From assembly GCA_002897635.1 (NCBI GenBank), contig BDTD01000005.1, positions 53,012 through 117,011 of the forward strand: DNA of 64,000 bases, read 5' to 3'. Below the pieces are notes generated by a model. It made no database searches, had not been told where the DNA came from, and saw only the letters and a list, made by a program, of their open reading frames with translations. A program made the translations under genes and the position numbers. Source of the DNA: a bacterium BMS3Abin11. GTDB lineage: Bacteria; Pseudomonadota; Gammaproteobacteria; BMS3Bbin11. Shown in pieces: positions 8,962-18,508 of the stretch. The stretch's first letter is position 1; each line of letters starts with the position of its first letter.

Positions 8962-9562
8962 AATTATTCCTGTCAAGATTCTCAAACAACAAGCTTGACA
9001 GCAATGCCCATTGTTCATGCCATTCTTCCGTAGGCAGTACCTTAAAATCGCTGGCTATATATTGATTGACCCGCCCGAGAGCAACGCTCATTAGCAGACG
9101 TGCACTTTCTGTCGCAGGTAGTGGTCTTGCATCATTGAACATGGCTTCACGAAAGACCTGTTTTAGCTGGGTTTCCATGCTGGCATTTATCTTGCGCGCT
9201 CTTCTGCGCAGTTCGGGTTTCTCACTGCACAGGGCATCGCCATTCAGGACTCGGCAGAGTCCGGGGTTGGTTTCGGCAAAGCCGAGATAGAGGCTGAGTA
9301 TTTTGCCACAACGGGCTTCAGCATCTTTAGTCTCATCAAGGATACGACGTAGGTGGGTGTAGAGTGATTCTTCTATAAACTCAATCAATCCCCTGTACAT
9401 GCGTCCTTTGCTGGGAAAGTGCCTGTAAAGGGCTGCTTCTGAAACACCCACTTTCTTCGCCAGAGCGGCTGTTGTGACAGGGCGACTATCGATTTCTTCC
9501 AGCATTTTAGCCAGAGTTTCCAGTATTGACTGGGCGCGATTTGTCGGGCGTGTATTCGTCAC
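8960..9562 (-). CDS. slmA: Nucleoid occlusion factor SlmA (TetR family)
   Basis: This 200-residue TetR-fold protein has an N-terminal helix-turn-helix (VTTAALAKKVGVSEAALYRHF region, about 28-49) followed by PSKGRMYRGLIEFIEESL, very close to SlmA. The all-helical C-terminal domain has GFAETNPGLCRVL and RYxxSxFK-like motifs of the family. SlmA binds chromosomal sites and FtsZ and blocks Z-ring assembly over the nucleoid. Here it is not beside pyrE or dut as in enterobacteria, but it is in the same window as the dcw cluster. Its stop codon lies at the edge of a dispersed repeat. Confidence 0.9.
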   Translation of the reverse strand: MTNTRPTNRAQSILETLAKMLEEIDSRPVTTAALAKKVGVSEAALYRHFPSKGRMYRGLIEFIEESLYTHLRRILDETKDAEARCGKILSLYLGFAETNPGLCRVLNGDALCSEKPELRRRARKINASMETQLKQVFREAMFNDARPLPATESARLLMSVALGRVNQYIASDFKVLPTEEWHEQWALLSSLLFENLDRNN

Positions 9563-9613
9563 TTTTATATCGTATTATCAGTTTTTTCGAGAGTGGTGCC
9601 TGGTGAATTGTAC

Positions 9614-10120
9614 ATGATCGAGTTAATAAAAGCGGATATTACCAGCCTGTCTGTTGATGCTATAGTAAATGCGGCAAACAGCAGCCTGTTGGGAGGAGGG
9701 GGTGTTGATGGCGCCATTCATGCGGTCGCCGGTCCTCAGTTACTGGAGGCATGCAGTAAACTGGGTGGTTGCACGGCAGGTGATGTAAAAATGACACCAG
9801 GATTTAACCTGCCGGTAAAAATGATTTTGCATACAGTAGGGCCAGTTTGGCATGGAGGGGAAGACGGTGAGAGCGCCGTTTTAGGAAGCTGTTATGAAAA
9901 AAGTCTGCAGCTTGGTCTTGAAAAGGGTGCTACCAGCATTGCCTTCCCGTCAATCAGCACCGGTATATACGCTTATCCAAAAAGACAGGCAGCGGTAATA
10001 GCGCTGACTGCTATGGCTCAGTTCAGTGAGCAGTATGGGACTATTATTTGTTGTTGTTTCAGTGATTCAGATTTATGGGTTTACCAGAAGGTTATGGTGG
10101 CGTTGGAGATGCGGGACTAA
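9614..10120 (+). CDS. Macrodomain protein, O-acetyl-ADP-ribose deacetylase-like
   Basis: This 168-residue single macrodomain protein starts at ATG 9614 (MIELIKADIT); an in-frame GTG at 9593 is less likely. It has family motifs IVNAANSSLLGGGGVDGAIH for ADP-ribose binding, the HTVGPVW segment, and the loop FPSISTGIYAYP. YmdB-type enzymes with these motifs hydrolyse O-acetyl-ADP-ribose and mono-ADP-ribosyl esters in the cytoplasm. It is divergent from slmA and convergent with the kinase gene. The stop lies in GGACTAAAGA, which resembles the dispersed repeat. Confidence 0.88.
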   Translation: MIELIKADITSLSVDAIVNAANSSLLGGGGVDGAIHAVAGPQLLEACSKLGGCTAGDVKMTPGFNLPVKMILHTVGPVWHGGEDGESAVLGSCYEKSLQLGLEKGATSIAFPSISTGIYAYPKRQAAVIALTAMAQFSEQYGTIICCCFSDSDLWVYQKVMVALEMRD

Positions 10121-10151
10121 AGATAAAAACATACCGGAATGGAGCTTTATA

Positions 10152-10191
10152 TTATTCTTTTGTCTCGAGTCCTTAATCTTTAGCCTGTCTA
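10152..10191. repeat. Dispersed repeat copy between convergent genes
   Basis: TCTTTTGTCTCGAGTC at 10156-10171 is identical to 8946-8961 and is followed by cttaatctttag, which resembles the rsmI-rnpB copy. It lies between the convergent macrodomain and kinase genes, just 3' of the kinase stop. Confidence 0.6.
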
Positions 10192-10196
10192 AGCAG

Positions 10197-12527
10197 TCAG
10201 GGCCCCGTATTAGTCGCTTTCTTGTATTGGTTTATGAAATCATCCTGCCATTTTTTTGGTATGCGATATTGGGAATGCAGCACTGAACTGATAGGGTTGA
10301 CCATGCCTTTTAAATCCCAACGTATCGCTTTTACCCTGTTAGCTGAAGCCCCTGTGCCGGTTGTTGTCATCCAGCCAATCAGCATGTAGGCGGGGCGATA
10401 TTCTTTCTCCGCTGCCTGTGTTACCCAGGGTAATGCTTTGTCGGTATTGCGGACATCACTGAAAAGGTATCCCAGGGCGAGATTGTACATTGCCTCACTG
10501 TTACCCAATTTAGCGGATTTCTTAAACCACTCCATTGCCTGTTTGTCATCACGGCGGATACCATCTCCATCAGCATAGGCAACTCCAATGTCATTCATTG
10601 CCTGTATGTGCCCGAGTTCAGCGGCCTTTTTGTAATAAAATGCAGCGCGCGCCCTATTCTGAGGGCCACCTACACCGCGATAAAGTTTCTCTGCTTTTGC
10701 ATAACTGCTATTAGGGTTGAATGAGGCCTCTAGAGTCTGTTTCAGCGACAGCAGGTTTTTATGATCAGGGATTTGCAGTAGTGCGGCATTGATTTCCTGC
10801 AGTGCGAGATCCTGTTCATCAGCTTTGTATTTTTCTCTTGCATTTTCAGCAATCAGGTTGCCGCTGACAGCCAGTCCGCGTAGTGCTCGCCTGTTTCGAG
10901 GGGAAAGTTCAAGCACCTGCTTATAGTAAGTGACAGAGTTGGCATTTTCCGGACTGATAATATTTCCATCCTTGATGGCCGTTCGGGCGTGGGTGAGCAG
11001 GCGGTTGATTTTTTTCTGTCTGTTTGAGAGAGCCGGTGGCTTCTTCTCTTCTTTGCTAACGGGGGGTATGGCCTGATGTTGTTTGACCAGTTCATCATTT
11101 GACTCATCTGCCAGGAAACGGGATATCAGTTTTGCTGTCTGGTTTTCCTCTACTGGATTGATGTCTGTCCGGGTAGCTGTATCACCAATTTCAGCTTCAC
11201 TGTCGTTGGTATTTGATTGCAGTTCTGCAAAAGCAGGTGTTTCAGTTTTGGTTTTGATTTCATCGGTAGAAATCGACGGCTTATAAGATGTTGTTGATGT
11301 GTCGGGCGAGGCAAGGATTGCTGATGACTCATCCTGTTTGACTGTTGTTTGTCCAATAGGTGCTGTGCCATTTTCTGTCAAAGGACTATTCTCAGATATA
11401 CCGACAGAATCAGAAGAATTATCCTTCCATATCGATATCACAGCAATTAATGCGATGCTACTGATGAGTGCTGCTGCTAGCAGCTGTAAGCGTTTTTTAT
11501 GACCATCCTGGATACCTTCAGGTTTATTTAAAAGCCCTCGTATGTAGCCAGTGAATATGGAAAGTTTTTCTCTCCAGGGCAATAAAACTTTTCCAGAATC
11601 CTGTTTTTCCTGTACATTTTTATTTTTTGCCTGTGATGCTTTTTTCAGCTCACGAGTCAGGTTGGCTTCCAGCATACGGGAAGGGTCTTTCAACGCGTAA
11701 TGCCGTTCACGGCGGGTTATACGGATTATCTCGGCCAGCCCATCGCAATCGTCGGTTCTGTCTTCTGCCTTTTTTGCCAGCAGATTATTCAACAGTGGTT
11801 GCAGATCGCTGAGCTCATCGGGTAAATCTGGAATCGGGGCATGAACATGGGCATAAAGAACAGCCATGCTGTTTTCGCTGTCATAAGGCACTTTACCGGT
11901 CAGCATTTCAAATAGGATGATGCCGAGTGAGTAAATGTCTGTTCGAGGGTCGTTGCCTAAACCATCGGTTTGTTCAGGACTCATGTACTTCGGTGTGCCG
12001 ATAATCGTCCCGGCACGCGTCAGGTTGGTATTGGAGGTGATGGTTTTAGCGATGCCAAAGTCAGTCAGTACCGCAGAACCATTTTCACGAAACAGGATGT
12101 TTTCCGGTTTGACATCGCGATGTATGATACCTACGGAGTGTGCGTAACCCAGCGCCAGTGCGATCTGTCCTGCTATGCTTAATGCCCACTCCGGATCATT
12201 TAGATGTTCCTGCATCAAATTGCGCATATTGCCGCCGGCGATATATTCCATGGCGATGAACAACTGGTGCTTCTGCAGGCCAATATTATAGACCGTTATG
12301 ATGTTGGAATGACTTAACTGGGCAACCATGCGTCCTTCCCTGATGAAGCGTTCGGCATAATCAGGTTCCATTGCCAGCAGAGGGGACATGACTTTGAGGG
12401 CCACCTGACGATCGAGCGACTCCTGTACCGCAAGGTAAACCGTTGCAATACCACCACGGCCCAGTTCCGACAGGATTTTATAACCAGGGATATCCGGGTA
12501 ATTCAGGTTGTCAGTTTCTTCCTGCAA
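10197..12527 (-). CDS. Transmembrane Ser/Thr protein kinase with Sel1-like repeats
   Basis: This 776-residue protein has a cytoplasmic eukaryotic-type kinase domain at about 15-270, with the glycine loop ELGRGGIATVYLA (21-33), K45, HRD at 136-138 in IHRDVKPEN, DFG at 156-158 and SPE at 183-185. All catalytic residues are present. One membrane helix lies near 348-367. A low-complexity acidic/Thr linker follows, and then a C-terminal region with a helical segment and Sel1/TPR-like repeats (AMNDIGVAYADG, AMYNLALGYLF), presumably periplasmic. The kinase is probably a sensor whose external repeats bind protein ligands. No cognate phosphatase or FHA protein lies nearby. Confidence 0.9.
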   Translation of the reverse strand: MQEETDNLNYPDIPGYKILSELGRGGIATVYLAVQESLDRQVALKVMSPLLAMEPDYAERFIREGRMVAQLSHSNIITVYNIGLQKHQLFIAMEYIAGGNMRNLMQEHLNDPEWALSIAGQIALALGYAHSVGIIHRDVKPENILFRENGSAVLTDFGIAKTITSNTNLTRAGTIIGTPKYMSPEQTDGLGNDPRTDIYSLGIILFEMLTGKVPYDSENSMAVLYAHVHAPIPDLPDELSDLQPLLNNLLAKKAEDRTDDCDGLAEIIRITRRERHYALKDPSRMLEANLTRELKKASQAKNKNVQEKQDSGKVLLPWREKLSIFTGYIRGLLNKPEGIQDGHKKRLQLLAAALISSIALIAVISIWKDNSSDSVGISENSPLTENGTAPIGQTTVKQDESSAILASPDTSTTSYKPSISTDEIKTKTETPAFAELQSNTNDSEAEIGDTATRTDINPVEENQTAKLISRFLADESNDELVKQHQAIPPVSKEEKKPPALSNRQKKINRLLTHARTAIKDGNIISPENANSVTYYKQVLELSPRNRRALRGLAVSGNLIAENAREKYKADEQDLALQEINAALLQIPDHKNLLSLKQTLEASFNPNSSYAKAEKLYRGVGGPQNRARAAFYYKKAAELGHIQAMNDIGVAYADGDGIRRDDKQAMEWFKKSAKLGNSEAMYNLALGYLFSDVRNTDKALPWVTQAAEKEYRPAYMLIGWMTTTGTGASANRVKAIRWDLKGMVNPISSVLHSQYRIPKKWQDDFINQYKKATNTGP

Positions 12528-12567
12528 AATGGGTTACCGTGAAGGCTTCAGAAATTCTCTATTTATT

Positions 12568-12590
12568 ACGCATCCAGACAGAGGATGCGT
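12568..12590 (-). terminator. Short hairpin between the oxidase and kinase genes
   Basis: ACGCATCC at 12568-12575 pairs perfectly with GGATGCGT at 12583-12590 around a 7-base loop. It lies between two minus-strand genes, 3' of the oxidase and upstream of the kinase start. No T-run follows, so it could be a weak terminator or an mRNA 5' structure. Confidence 0.35.
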
Positions 12591-12629
12591 GTGTTGTTTA
12601 AGTGGTATAATGATAGGCGATGCGGCCTG

Positions 12630-14054
12630 TCAAGGGAACACCTTGCCGGGGTTAAGTATGTTATTCGGATCGAACAGGGTTTTCAGTTTCTTCATCCAGT
12701 TCAGGGTGACCTGATCAATTTCAAGTGCTATATAGTTCTTTTTTTCAGTACCGATGCCATGCTCGCCTGATAGTGTACCGTCGAGGCCAAGAACCAGTTC
12801 AAAAACGGCTGACAGGCAGGGCATGGCCTGCAGAGACTGTTCAGCATTCTGTGTGTCGTAAAGCAGGTTAACATGAATGTTACCATTGCCCGCATGACCG
12901 AAATTGACGATGGGGATGCCGTATTTCTCACTAAGTTTTTGCAGTCCCTGCAGCAATGCCGGGATATTGGCGACCGGTACGACGACATCTTCGTTCAGTT
13001 TATTCGGTGCTATTTGCCGTAGCGCGGGAGACAGCGCCTTGCGTGTGGCCCATAATTTTTTTGCGCCATCTGCAGAGTCTGAATGATATATCTCGAGCAA
13101 TGATGCATTGCTGGCAGCGCTACTGATCTGTTTGATTGAATTGGGCATTTCTGTTTCCAGACCATCCACTTCAATCAACAACAGTGCAGCAGAATCATCG
13201 GGAATGTGGACACCAGGTTTATTTTTTACCAGTTTGATGGATGCCTGATCAAGAAATTCCAGCGCAGTGGGTATCAGGGACTGGTTCATGATGGCGACTA
13301 TCGCATCGGTTGCACCCTGGATGGAGTTGTAACAGGCGGTCAGCGTTCTGCTGGACTGCGGCAGGGGGAGTAGTTTCAAGGTCGCTTCGGTTATGATCGC
13401 CAGCGTTCCTTCGCTGCCAATCAGCAGACGTGTCAGGTCATAGCCCGTCACACCCTTGGTAGTTTTTACACCTGTATGCAGGGTGTCTCCATTTGCTGTG
13501 ACTGCAATCAGGCTGAGGGTGTTTTCACGCGTAGTGGAATACTTTATTGCACGAGGACCTGCGGCATTAAAACCCAGGTTGCCGCCAACGGTGCAGACGC
13601 TGGCACTGCCCGGATCCGGAGCCCAGAAAAAACCGTTTTCTGCCGCACAATCCTGAACCGCCTGATTGGTGACGCCGGGTTCTACGCGCATCAGCCTGTT
13701 GCTGACGTCGACTTCAATGATCCGGTTCATCTGTTCCATCGACATTACCAACCCACCCTGTACCGGGACTGAGCCACCTGTCGTACCGGTGCCGCGCCCG
13801 CGGACAGTTAGAGGTATTTTATAGCGATTGCATAATGTAGTGATAGCGACGACTTCATCATGCGTGACCGGTAGAGCGACGGCCTGTGGTGCTGCATGTT
13901 TGCGGGAGTTATCGAAGCCATAGGTCCAGCATTCGGCCATATCCAGAAGTAGTCTTTCCGGTGACAGGCAGGGTTTCAGCAAAATGAGAAAATCATCATC
14001 CAGGTTTTTGGGAGGATCTTTAGATGATTTTTCAGATGATTCTTCTGGTAGCAT
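12630..14054 (-). CDS. FAD-binding oxidoreductase, D-lactate dehydrogenase / GlcD type
   Basis: This 474-residue protein has an N-terminal PCMH-type FAD-binding domain (VRGRGTGTTGGSVPVQGG, then PDPGSASVCTVGGNLGFNAAG) and a C-terminal cap with FGHAGNGNIHVN and SGEHGIGTEKKNY, the signature of GlcD and D-lactate dehydrogenases. Such enzymes oxidise a D-2-hydroxyacid to the 2-oxoacid in the respiratory chain. The substrate cannot be told from sequence. It ends a minus-strand run with diaA and the heptose adenylyltransferase, only 4 bp after the latter. Confidence 0.85.
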   Translation of the reverse strand: MLPEESSEKSSKDPPKNLDDDFLILLKPCLSPERLLLDMAECWTYGFDNSRKHAAPQAVALPVTHDEVVAITTLCNRYKIPLTVRGRGTGTTGGSVPVQGGLVMSMEQMNRIIEVDVSNRLMRVEPGVTNQAVQDCAAENGFFWAPDPGSASVCTVGGNLGFNAAGPRAIKYSTTRENTLSLIAVTANGDTLHTGVKTTKGVTGYDLTRLLIGSEGTLAIITEATLKLLPLPQSSRTLTACYNSIQGATDAIVAIMNQSLIPTALEFLDQASIKLVKNKPGVHIPDDSAALLLIEVDGLETEMPNSIKQISSAASNASLLEIYHSDSADGAKKLWATRKALSPALRQIAPNKLNEDVVVPVANIPALLQGLQKLSEKYGIPIVNFGHAGNGNIHVNLLYDTQNAEQSLQAMPCLSAVFELVLGLDGTLSGEHGIGTEKKNYIALEIDQVTLNWMKKLKTLFDPNNILNPGKVFP

Positions 14055-14058
14055 AGAA

Positions 14059-14535
14059 TCAGGTTCTAATCTTTTTGATTAGATCACGGGTAGAACGTTG
14101 ATAGCGAAAAGGGATGGAATGAACTTCGCCACCACCCTGAATAACCTCTGCAGCACCGACAATATCTTCCACCGGCCAATCGCCGCCCTTGACCAGAATA
14201 TCAGGCTTAAGCAGGCGGATTAGTTCCAGTGGTGTCTCTGCATCGAAGGGGATGACTATGTCAACACTTTGCAGGGCAGCGAGTAATGCCAGTCTGTCAG
14301 ACAGGGGGTTGACGGGTCTGCCTCTTCCCTTGTTCAGCCGGCGTACCGAAGCATCAGTATTCACTGCCACCAGCAGGCAGTTTCCCAGTTGTGCTGCTTC
14401 TTCAAGATAGCTGACATGACCTCGATGCAGAATATCAAAACAGCCATTTGTGAACACCAGGGGGCGAGGAAGACTGGTCAGCAGATGGCCGTTAGCATCT
14501 GTTTCAGCAAGAATTTTGTTTTCGATACTAGCCAT
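14059..14535 (-). CDS. hldE: D-glycero-beta-D-manno-heptose 1-phosphate adenylyltransferase
   Basis: This 158-residue stand-alone protein is equivalent to the C-terminal nucleotidyltransferase domain of HldE (RfaE2). It has FTNGCFDILHRGHVSYL (nucleotidyltransferase HxGH motif), VAVNTDASVRRLNKG, and KGGDWPVEDIVGAAEV, followed by the family's C-terminal RSTRDLIKKI. The enzyme makes ADP-heptose from heptose-1-phosphate for LPS inner core. The kinase half (RfaE1) is not in the window. The symbol refers to the bifunctional family; this is the domain-2-only form. Confidence 0.9.
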   Translation of the reverse strand: MASIENKILAETDANGHLLTSLPRPLVFTNGCFDILHRGHVSYLEEAAQLGNCLLVAVNTDASVRRLNKGRGRPVNPLSDRLALLAALQSVDIVIPFDAETPLELIRLLKPDILVKGGDWPVEDIVGAAEVIQGGGEVHSIPFRYQRSTRDLIKKIRT

Positions 14536-14554
14536 GAATACTGATAGAGCAGGC

Positions 14555-15148
<594 letters not shown>

Positions 15149-15207
15149 TTAAGTACACCCCTATTAACTCATTCGGTACTGCTAATGATACTTTATCAGC
15201 GAGGGTG

Positions 15208-15588
15208 TCAGAATGCATCTTTGATCCATAATAATTCCTGTTTGGCTGTTTGTGCGGAGATCGCAATCACATCAAAGCGCATAAATAAGTGTGCGTATTG
15301 CCTGTGCGTCAGCAGGAAATGTTCAGCAGTTTTCCTTATGCGCTGCATTTTTCGCGGGGTGATCGATTCCGCAGCAGTACCGAAAAATGGATTGCTGCGG
15401 TAGCGTACTTCGATAAAAACCAGGGTGTCCACATCCTGCATCAGCAGATCGATCTCGCCTGCCTTGCAGCGATAATTACTTTCAATCGCAAGTAATCCCT
15501 GATTGATGAGATGTTTTTCTGCTAGCGTTTCGGCATTATTGCCCCGCCGCAGGTGCAGTGGCAGGAATGGCTTCGAATTTTTTTTCAC
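15208..15588 (-). CDS. yraN: YraN / UPF0102 family nuclease-like protein
   Basis: This protein of about 126 residues has the UPF0102 core: NAETLAEKHLINQGL, GEIDLLMQD, LVFIEVRYR and RFDVIAI, a restriction-endonuclease-like fold with the conserved E-x-D and E-V-R residues. I chose GTG 15588 because AAGGA sits 7 bp upstream; a TTG at 15621 has no ribosome binding site. With the chosen start, 53 bp overlap the 3' end of lpoA in another frame. The cellular role of this family is still poorly defined. Confidence 0.85.
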   Translation of the reverse strand: MKKNSKPFLPLHLRRGNNAETLAEKHLINQGLLAIESNYRCKAGEIDLLMQDVDTLVFIEVRYRSNPFFGTAAESITPRKMQRIRKTAEHFLLTHRQYAHLFMRFDVIAISAQTAKQELLWIKDAF

Positions 15589-17494
15589 TGAATCGTCCTT
15601 GATAAGTGGATTGTTTGTCAATTAGTTCGGGTATGCCTTTGACGAACCTGGCCCATAGCATATGCCTGTGGACTACGCCATTTGCATCAATGTTGAGAAT
15701 TCCAGATAGTCCCTGATAGTGCAATAAGGAATTTTCTCTCATCATTTGCAGACGAGGCAGGATGCTGAAGATATCCATACCCAGCCCGTACAACCTGTTA
15801 TAACTGGTATTTCTATTGGGCCAGCCACCTTGCAGGAATGTACGCAATGACTCGAGTTCAACGTTGCTCGCTATCATCCATGGCATATCAGGGAAGCGTA
15901 TTCTGTCGAGATCTCTATCGTTCACGGGATCCGGCTTGCCGGAAAATATCCGGGAAGTGGAATAGATGGGAAGATTCAGCGCATAGAAAAAGTCTAGCAC
16001 CGGTTTTATAAGACGCGCATTTCGGTTGCCCGCCGGTAAAAAAATGAAATCAATGTCCTGTCTGCGCCGGGCCTCGGTGGTAATCTTACGGCCGAGTAAT
16101 GCTTTCATTTCAGTTATCCGCTGCTCACTTCGATCTACACCCAGTAGGCGGCGTACCACAGGTGAAAATTCTGTTTCCTTTGCAGCATAACTCTCGCTAC
16201 TGACAATCTCTCCACCCAGTTCGTTGAAGCGCTGAGTAAAGGCAGTTGCCATGCGCTGACCGATGGAGGTTTGCGGAAATAGAATAACACCGTATCTGTG
16301 CCCATCCAGCCAGGCTCGCTGGGCAGCTTGTTTCGCTTCCAGTTCCTGAGAGAGGCTGAACTGAAAAAGATTCTGCTGTGTAATGCTTTGCTCTGCAGGA
16401 GGGGATAACAAAAGTGTCGGAACGTGTATCTCAGTTGCCGTCAGCAGGCTATCAATAGCTTTTCGCTCCAGCGGGCCAATGATGATGTCAGCACCGTCAT
16501 TGACGGCCTGGTTGTAGTACAGAATTGCTGCATCTGCATCTCGGCCATAATCGTAAAAGCGTAGTTGGTAGCGACTGCCTGCTGGCTGCTCATTATTCAT
16601 CGCCTCGAAACCATCTCGGATCGCGCTGGCTGCCGGTTCATATGCTGAAGTTAAGGGCAGCAGAAAAGCCACTTTTTTTGGTGGTTTGGTGAGGCTGGCT
16701 TCCTTAGTAATCTGATCAAGCAGTTCAGCACTTGCGGGGTGTGACAGGTTTTTTATCCGCCAGTTGTTTATTGCCTGTTCTGTACTCGCATAGTCATAGG
16801 AACTGTTTCCCTTCACTATTAATGCCAGTTCAAGCCAGCCCGCCAGTTCAGCAGACATGTCCAGCTGCTGAATTTTTTTCAGCTTTCGGGTGTCTGCAAT
16901 CATCAGTAAGCTCCAGATCATGCGCTGATTTTCCAGTACCTGATTTGCAGCCAGAAACTGTTCGCGTTTTAGCAGGGCATACAGTGCATCCGCTGTCTCG
17001 GCCTGAATCATGGCTGCTTTTGCCCGCATCAGATAAAACGCTGCAAGTGTTGCAGGCTGATTACTCTCAACGCCTCCCCTCAGAACTTGCCGGGCTTGAA
17101 AACTGCCTCCAGCCTGTAACAGTATTACCGCCTGTAAAATACGTCTGCGTGTCCTCTGGTCGGGACTCAAAGAGTTGTCTTCAATGCTATCCAGCATGTC
17201 AAGAGCGAGACCAGGATTGCCAGATTGAAACAATGTGGCGGCCTGCTGAAGTCTGACGTCATCGCTGCTGGTTGTTAGCGGAAAGTTCCCGGGCAATGAA
17301 TGTTGATCGAGTGGCTCTGTAACCATCTGCGGTGTGTAAATCCCCCTGTCTATCGAGGCAGGCCGGGTAGTTATATCCGGTACACGTGAAGTAGGTGGTG
17401 TAGACTGACAGGCAGACAGGATGAGCGCCAGGCTAAAAAGCCCGACAAGCTGAGTAATTAATTTTGAATGCTTCAAGGGAGGATTATTATCCAC
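15536..17494 (-). CDS. lpoA: Penicillin-binding protein activator LpoA
   Basis: This 652-residue outer-membrane lipoprotein has a type II signal with lipobox LSAC and lipidated Cys29. The N-terminal part is a TPR-like helical domain. The C-terminal part is a periplasmic binding protein-like domain starting near KKVAFLLPLTSAYEPAASAI, with GPLERKAIDSL and IFLPAGNRNARLIKP motifs typical of LpoA. LpoA stimulates the transpeptidase of PBP1A from the outer membrane. The start is a GTG at 17494. It is divergent from rsmI and leads the yraN-diaA run. Confidence 0.9.
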   Translation of the reverse strand: MDNNPPLKHSKLITQLVGLFSLALILSACQSTPPTSRVPDITTRPASIDRGIYTPQMVTEPLDQHSLPGNFPLTTSSDDVRLQQAATLFQSGNPGLALDMLDSIEDNSLSPDQRTRRRILQAVILLQAGGSFQARQVLRGGVESNQPATLAAFYLMRAKAAMIQAETADALYALLKREQFLAANQVLENQRMIWSLLMIADTRKLKKIQQLDMSAELAGWLELALIVKGNSSYDYASTEQAINNWRIKNLSHPASAELLDQITKEASLTKPPKKVAFLLPLTSAYEPAASAIRDGFEAMNNEQPAGSRYQLRFYDYGRDADAAILYYNQAVNDGADIIIGPLERKAIDSLLTATEIHVPTLLLSPPAEQSITQQNLFQFSLSQELEAKQAAQRAWLDGHRYGVILFPQTSIGQRMATAFTQRFNELGGEIVSSESYAAKETEFSPVVRRLLGVDRSEQRITEMKALLGRKITTEARRRQDIDFIFLPAGNRNARLIKPVLDFFYALNLPIYSTSRIFSGKPDPVNDRDLDRIRFPDMPWMIASNVELESLRTFLQGGWPNRNTSYNRLYGLGMDIFSILPRLQMMRENSLLHYQGLSGILNIDANGVVHRHMLWARFVKGIPELIDKQSTYQGRFSEKKFEAIPATAPAAGQ

Positions 17495-17577
17495 AAATTA
17501 AAAAAGGTTCAGAGCTTCCTATACGGTATCATTCCTTCTTGCCGCTTCCGGAAAAGAGGGGATTATAGCGAGGGCTG

Positions 17578-18450
17578 ATGAAAACAGGCAAAGCTGAAAG
17601 ACCTGGAAAATTGTACGTTGTTGCGACACCTATTGGCAATCTCTCCGATATTACAAATCGTGCGCTTGAAACTTTGGCAGCTGTAGAACTAATTGCTGCG
17701 GAAGATACACGCCATAGTAGAACGCTGTTACAGCATTATGGCATCAAAACGGCAATGTTGTCGCTGCATGAACATAATGAATCCTCCAGGATTAAACAAA
17801 TCATCGGCTTATTGCAGGCTGGCAGCTCAGTGGCGTTGATTAGTGATGCAGGCACACCGTTGATTTCTGACCCCGGTTCCCGTCTGGTGCAAGCTGTACA
17901 CGAAGCAGGCCTTCAGCCTGTACCCATGCCAGGCCCCAGCGCAGTCAGCACTATGCTCTCAGTCGCAGGGCAGCCGGTAGAACGGTTCTGCTTTGAAGGT
18001 TTCCTGCCTTCAAAAGCCGCGGCACGGCGCAAGCAGCTGGGATCTTTGCTAACAGAAACCCGCACCCTGGTATTCTACGAATCATCCCATCGTATCAGTG
18101 ATTCGATTCAGGATATGGAAAATGCCTTTGGTGCATCGCGCCCCTGTACTGTGGGCCGGGAACTTACCAAACGTTTTGAATCACTCTACCGGGGAACACT
18201 TGCTGAAGTTTTACTGGCAATGCAGCGGGATGAAAATTCAGGCCGTGGGGAGTTCGTCATTGTGGTGGCTGGAGCAGAAGAAAATCCTGATAAAAGTATT
18301 GAAGCAGGGCAGTCGATGATGGATGTCCTGCTGACCGAGTTATCTGTGTCACAGGCAGCGAGTCTTGCCGCGCGTATGTCGGGTGCAAGGAAGAAGGTGT
18401 TATACGAGTATGGGCTAAGGATGAAAGACGAAAGATTAAGGATTAAGTAA
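17578..18450 (+). CDS. rsmI: 16S rRNA 2'-O-ribose methyltransferase RsmI (C1402)
   Basis: This 290-residue tetrapyrrole-methylase-fold protein has LYVVATPIGNLSDIT at the N-terminus, EDTRHSRTLL, LISDAGTPLISDPG, the PGPSAV turn and EGFLPSK. RsmI methylates the ribose of C1402 in 16S rRNA using S-adenosylmethionine. The last ~12 codons (about 18414-18450, MKDERLRIK) are written by a dispersed AAGGATGAAAGACGAAAGATT-type repeat, so the native C-terminus has been replaced or extended. It lies upstream of rnpB, as in Pseudomonas. Confidence 0.93.
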   Translation: MKTGKAERPGKLYVVATPIGNLSDITNRALETLAAVELIAAEDTRHSRTLLQHYGIKTAMLSLHEHNESSRIKQIIGLLQAGSSVALISDAGTPLISDPGSRLVQAVHEAGLQPVPMPGPSAVSTMLSVAGQPVERFCFEGFLPSKAAARRKQLGSLLTETRTLVFYESSHRISDSIQDMENAFGASRPCTVGRELTKRFESLYRGTLAEVLLAMQRDENSGRGEFVIVVAGAEENPDKSIEAGQSMMDVLLTELSVSQAASLAARMSGARKKVLYEYGLRMKDERLRIK

Positions 18451-18490
18451 AAACAAATCACATTCTTTCATCCTTAATCCTTAATCTTTC
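18421..18490. repeat. Inverted dispersed repeat spanning the rsmI 3' end
   Basis: GAAAGATTAAGGATTAAG at 18430-18447 has its perfect 18-bp reverse complement at 18473-18490, separated by 25 bp. The left arm codes the last residues and stop of RsmI. The right arm reaches to within about 20 bp of the rnpB 5' end, so it overlies the expected rnpB -35 region. It could act as an AT-rich terminator hairpin for rsmI. Confidence 0.75.
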
Positions 18491-18508
18491 ATCTTGTGTT
18501 AAAATCGT

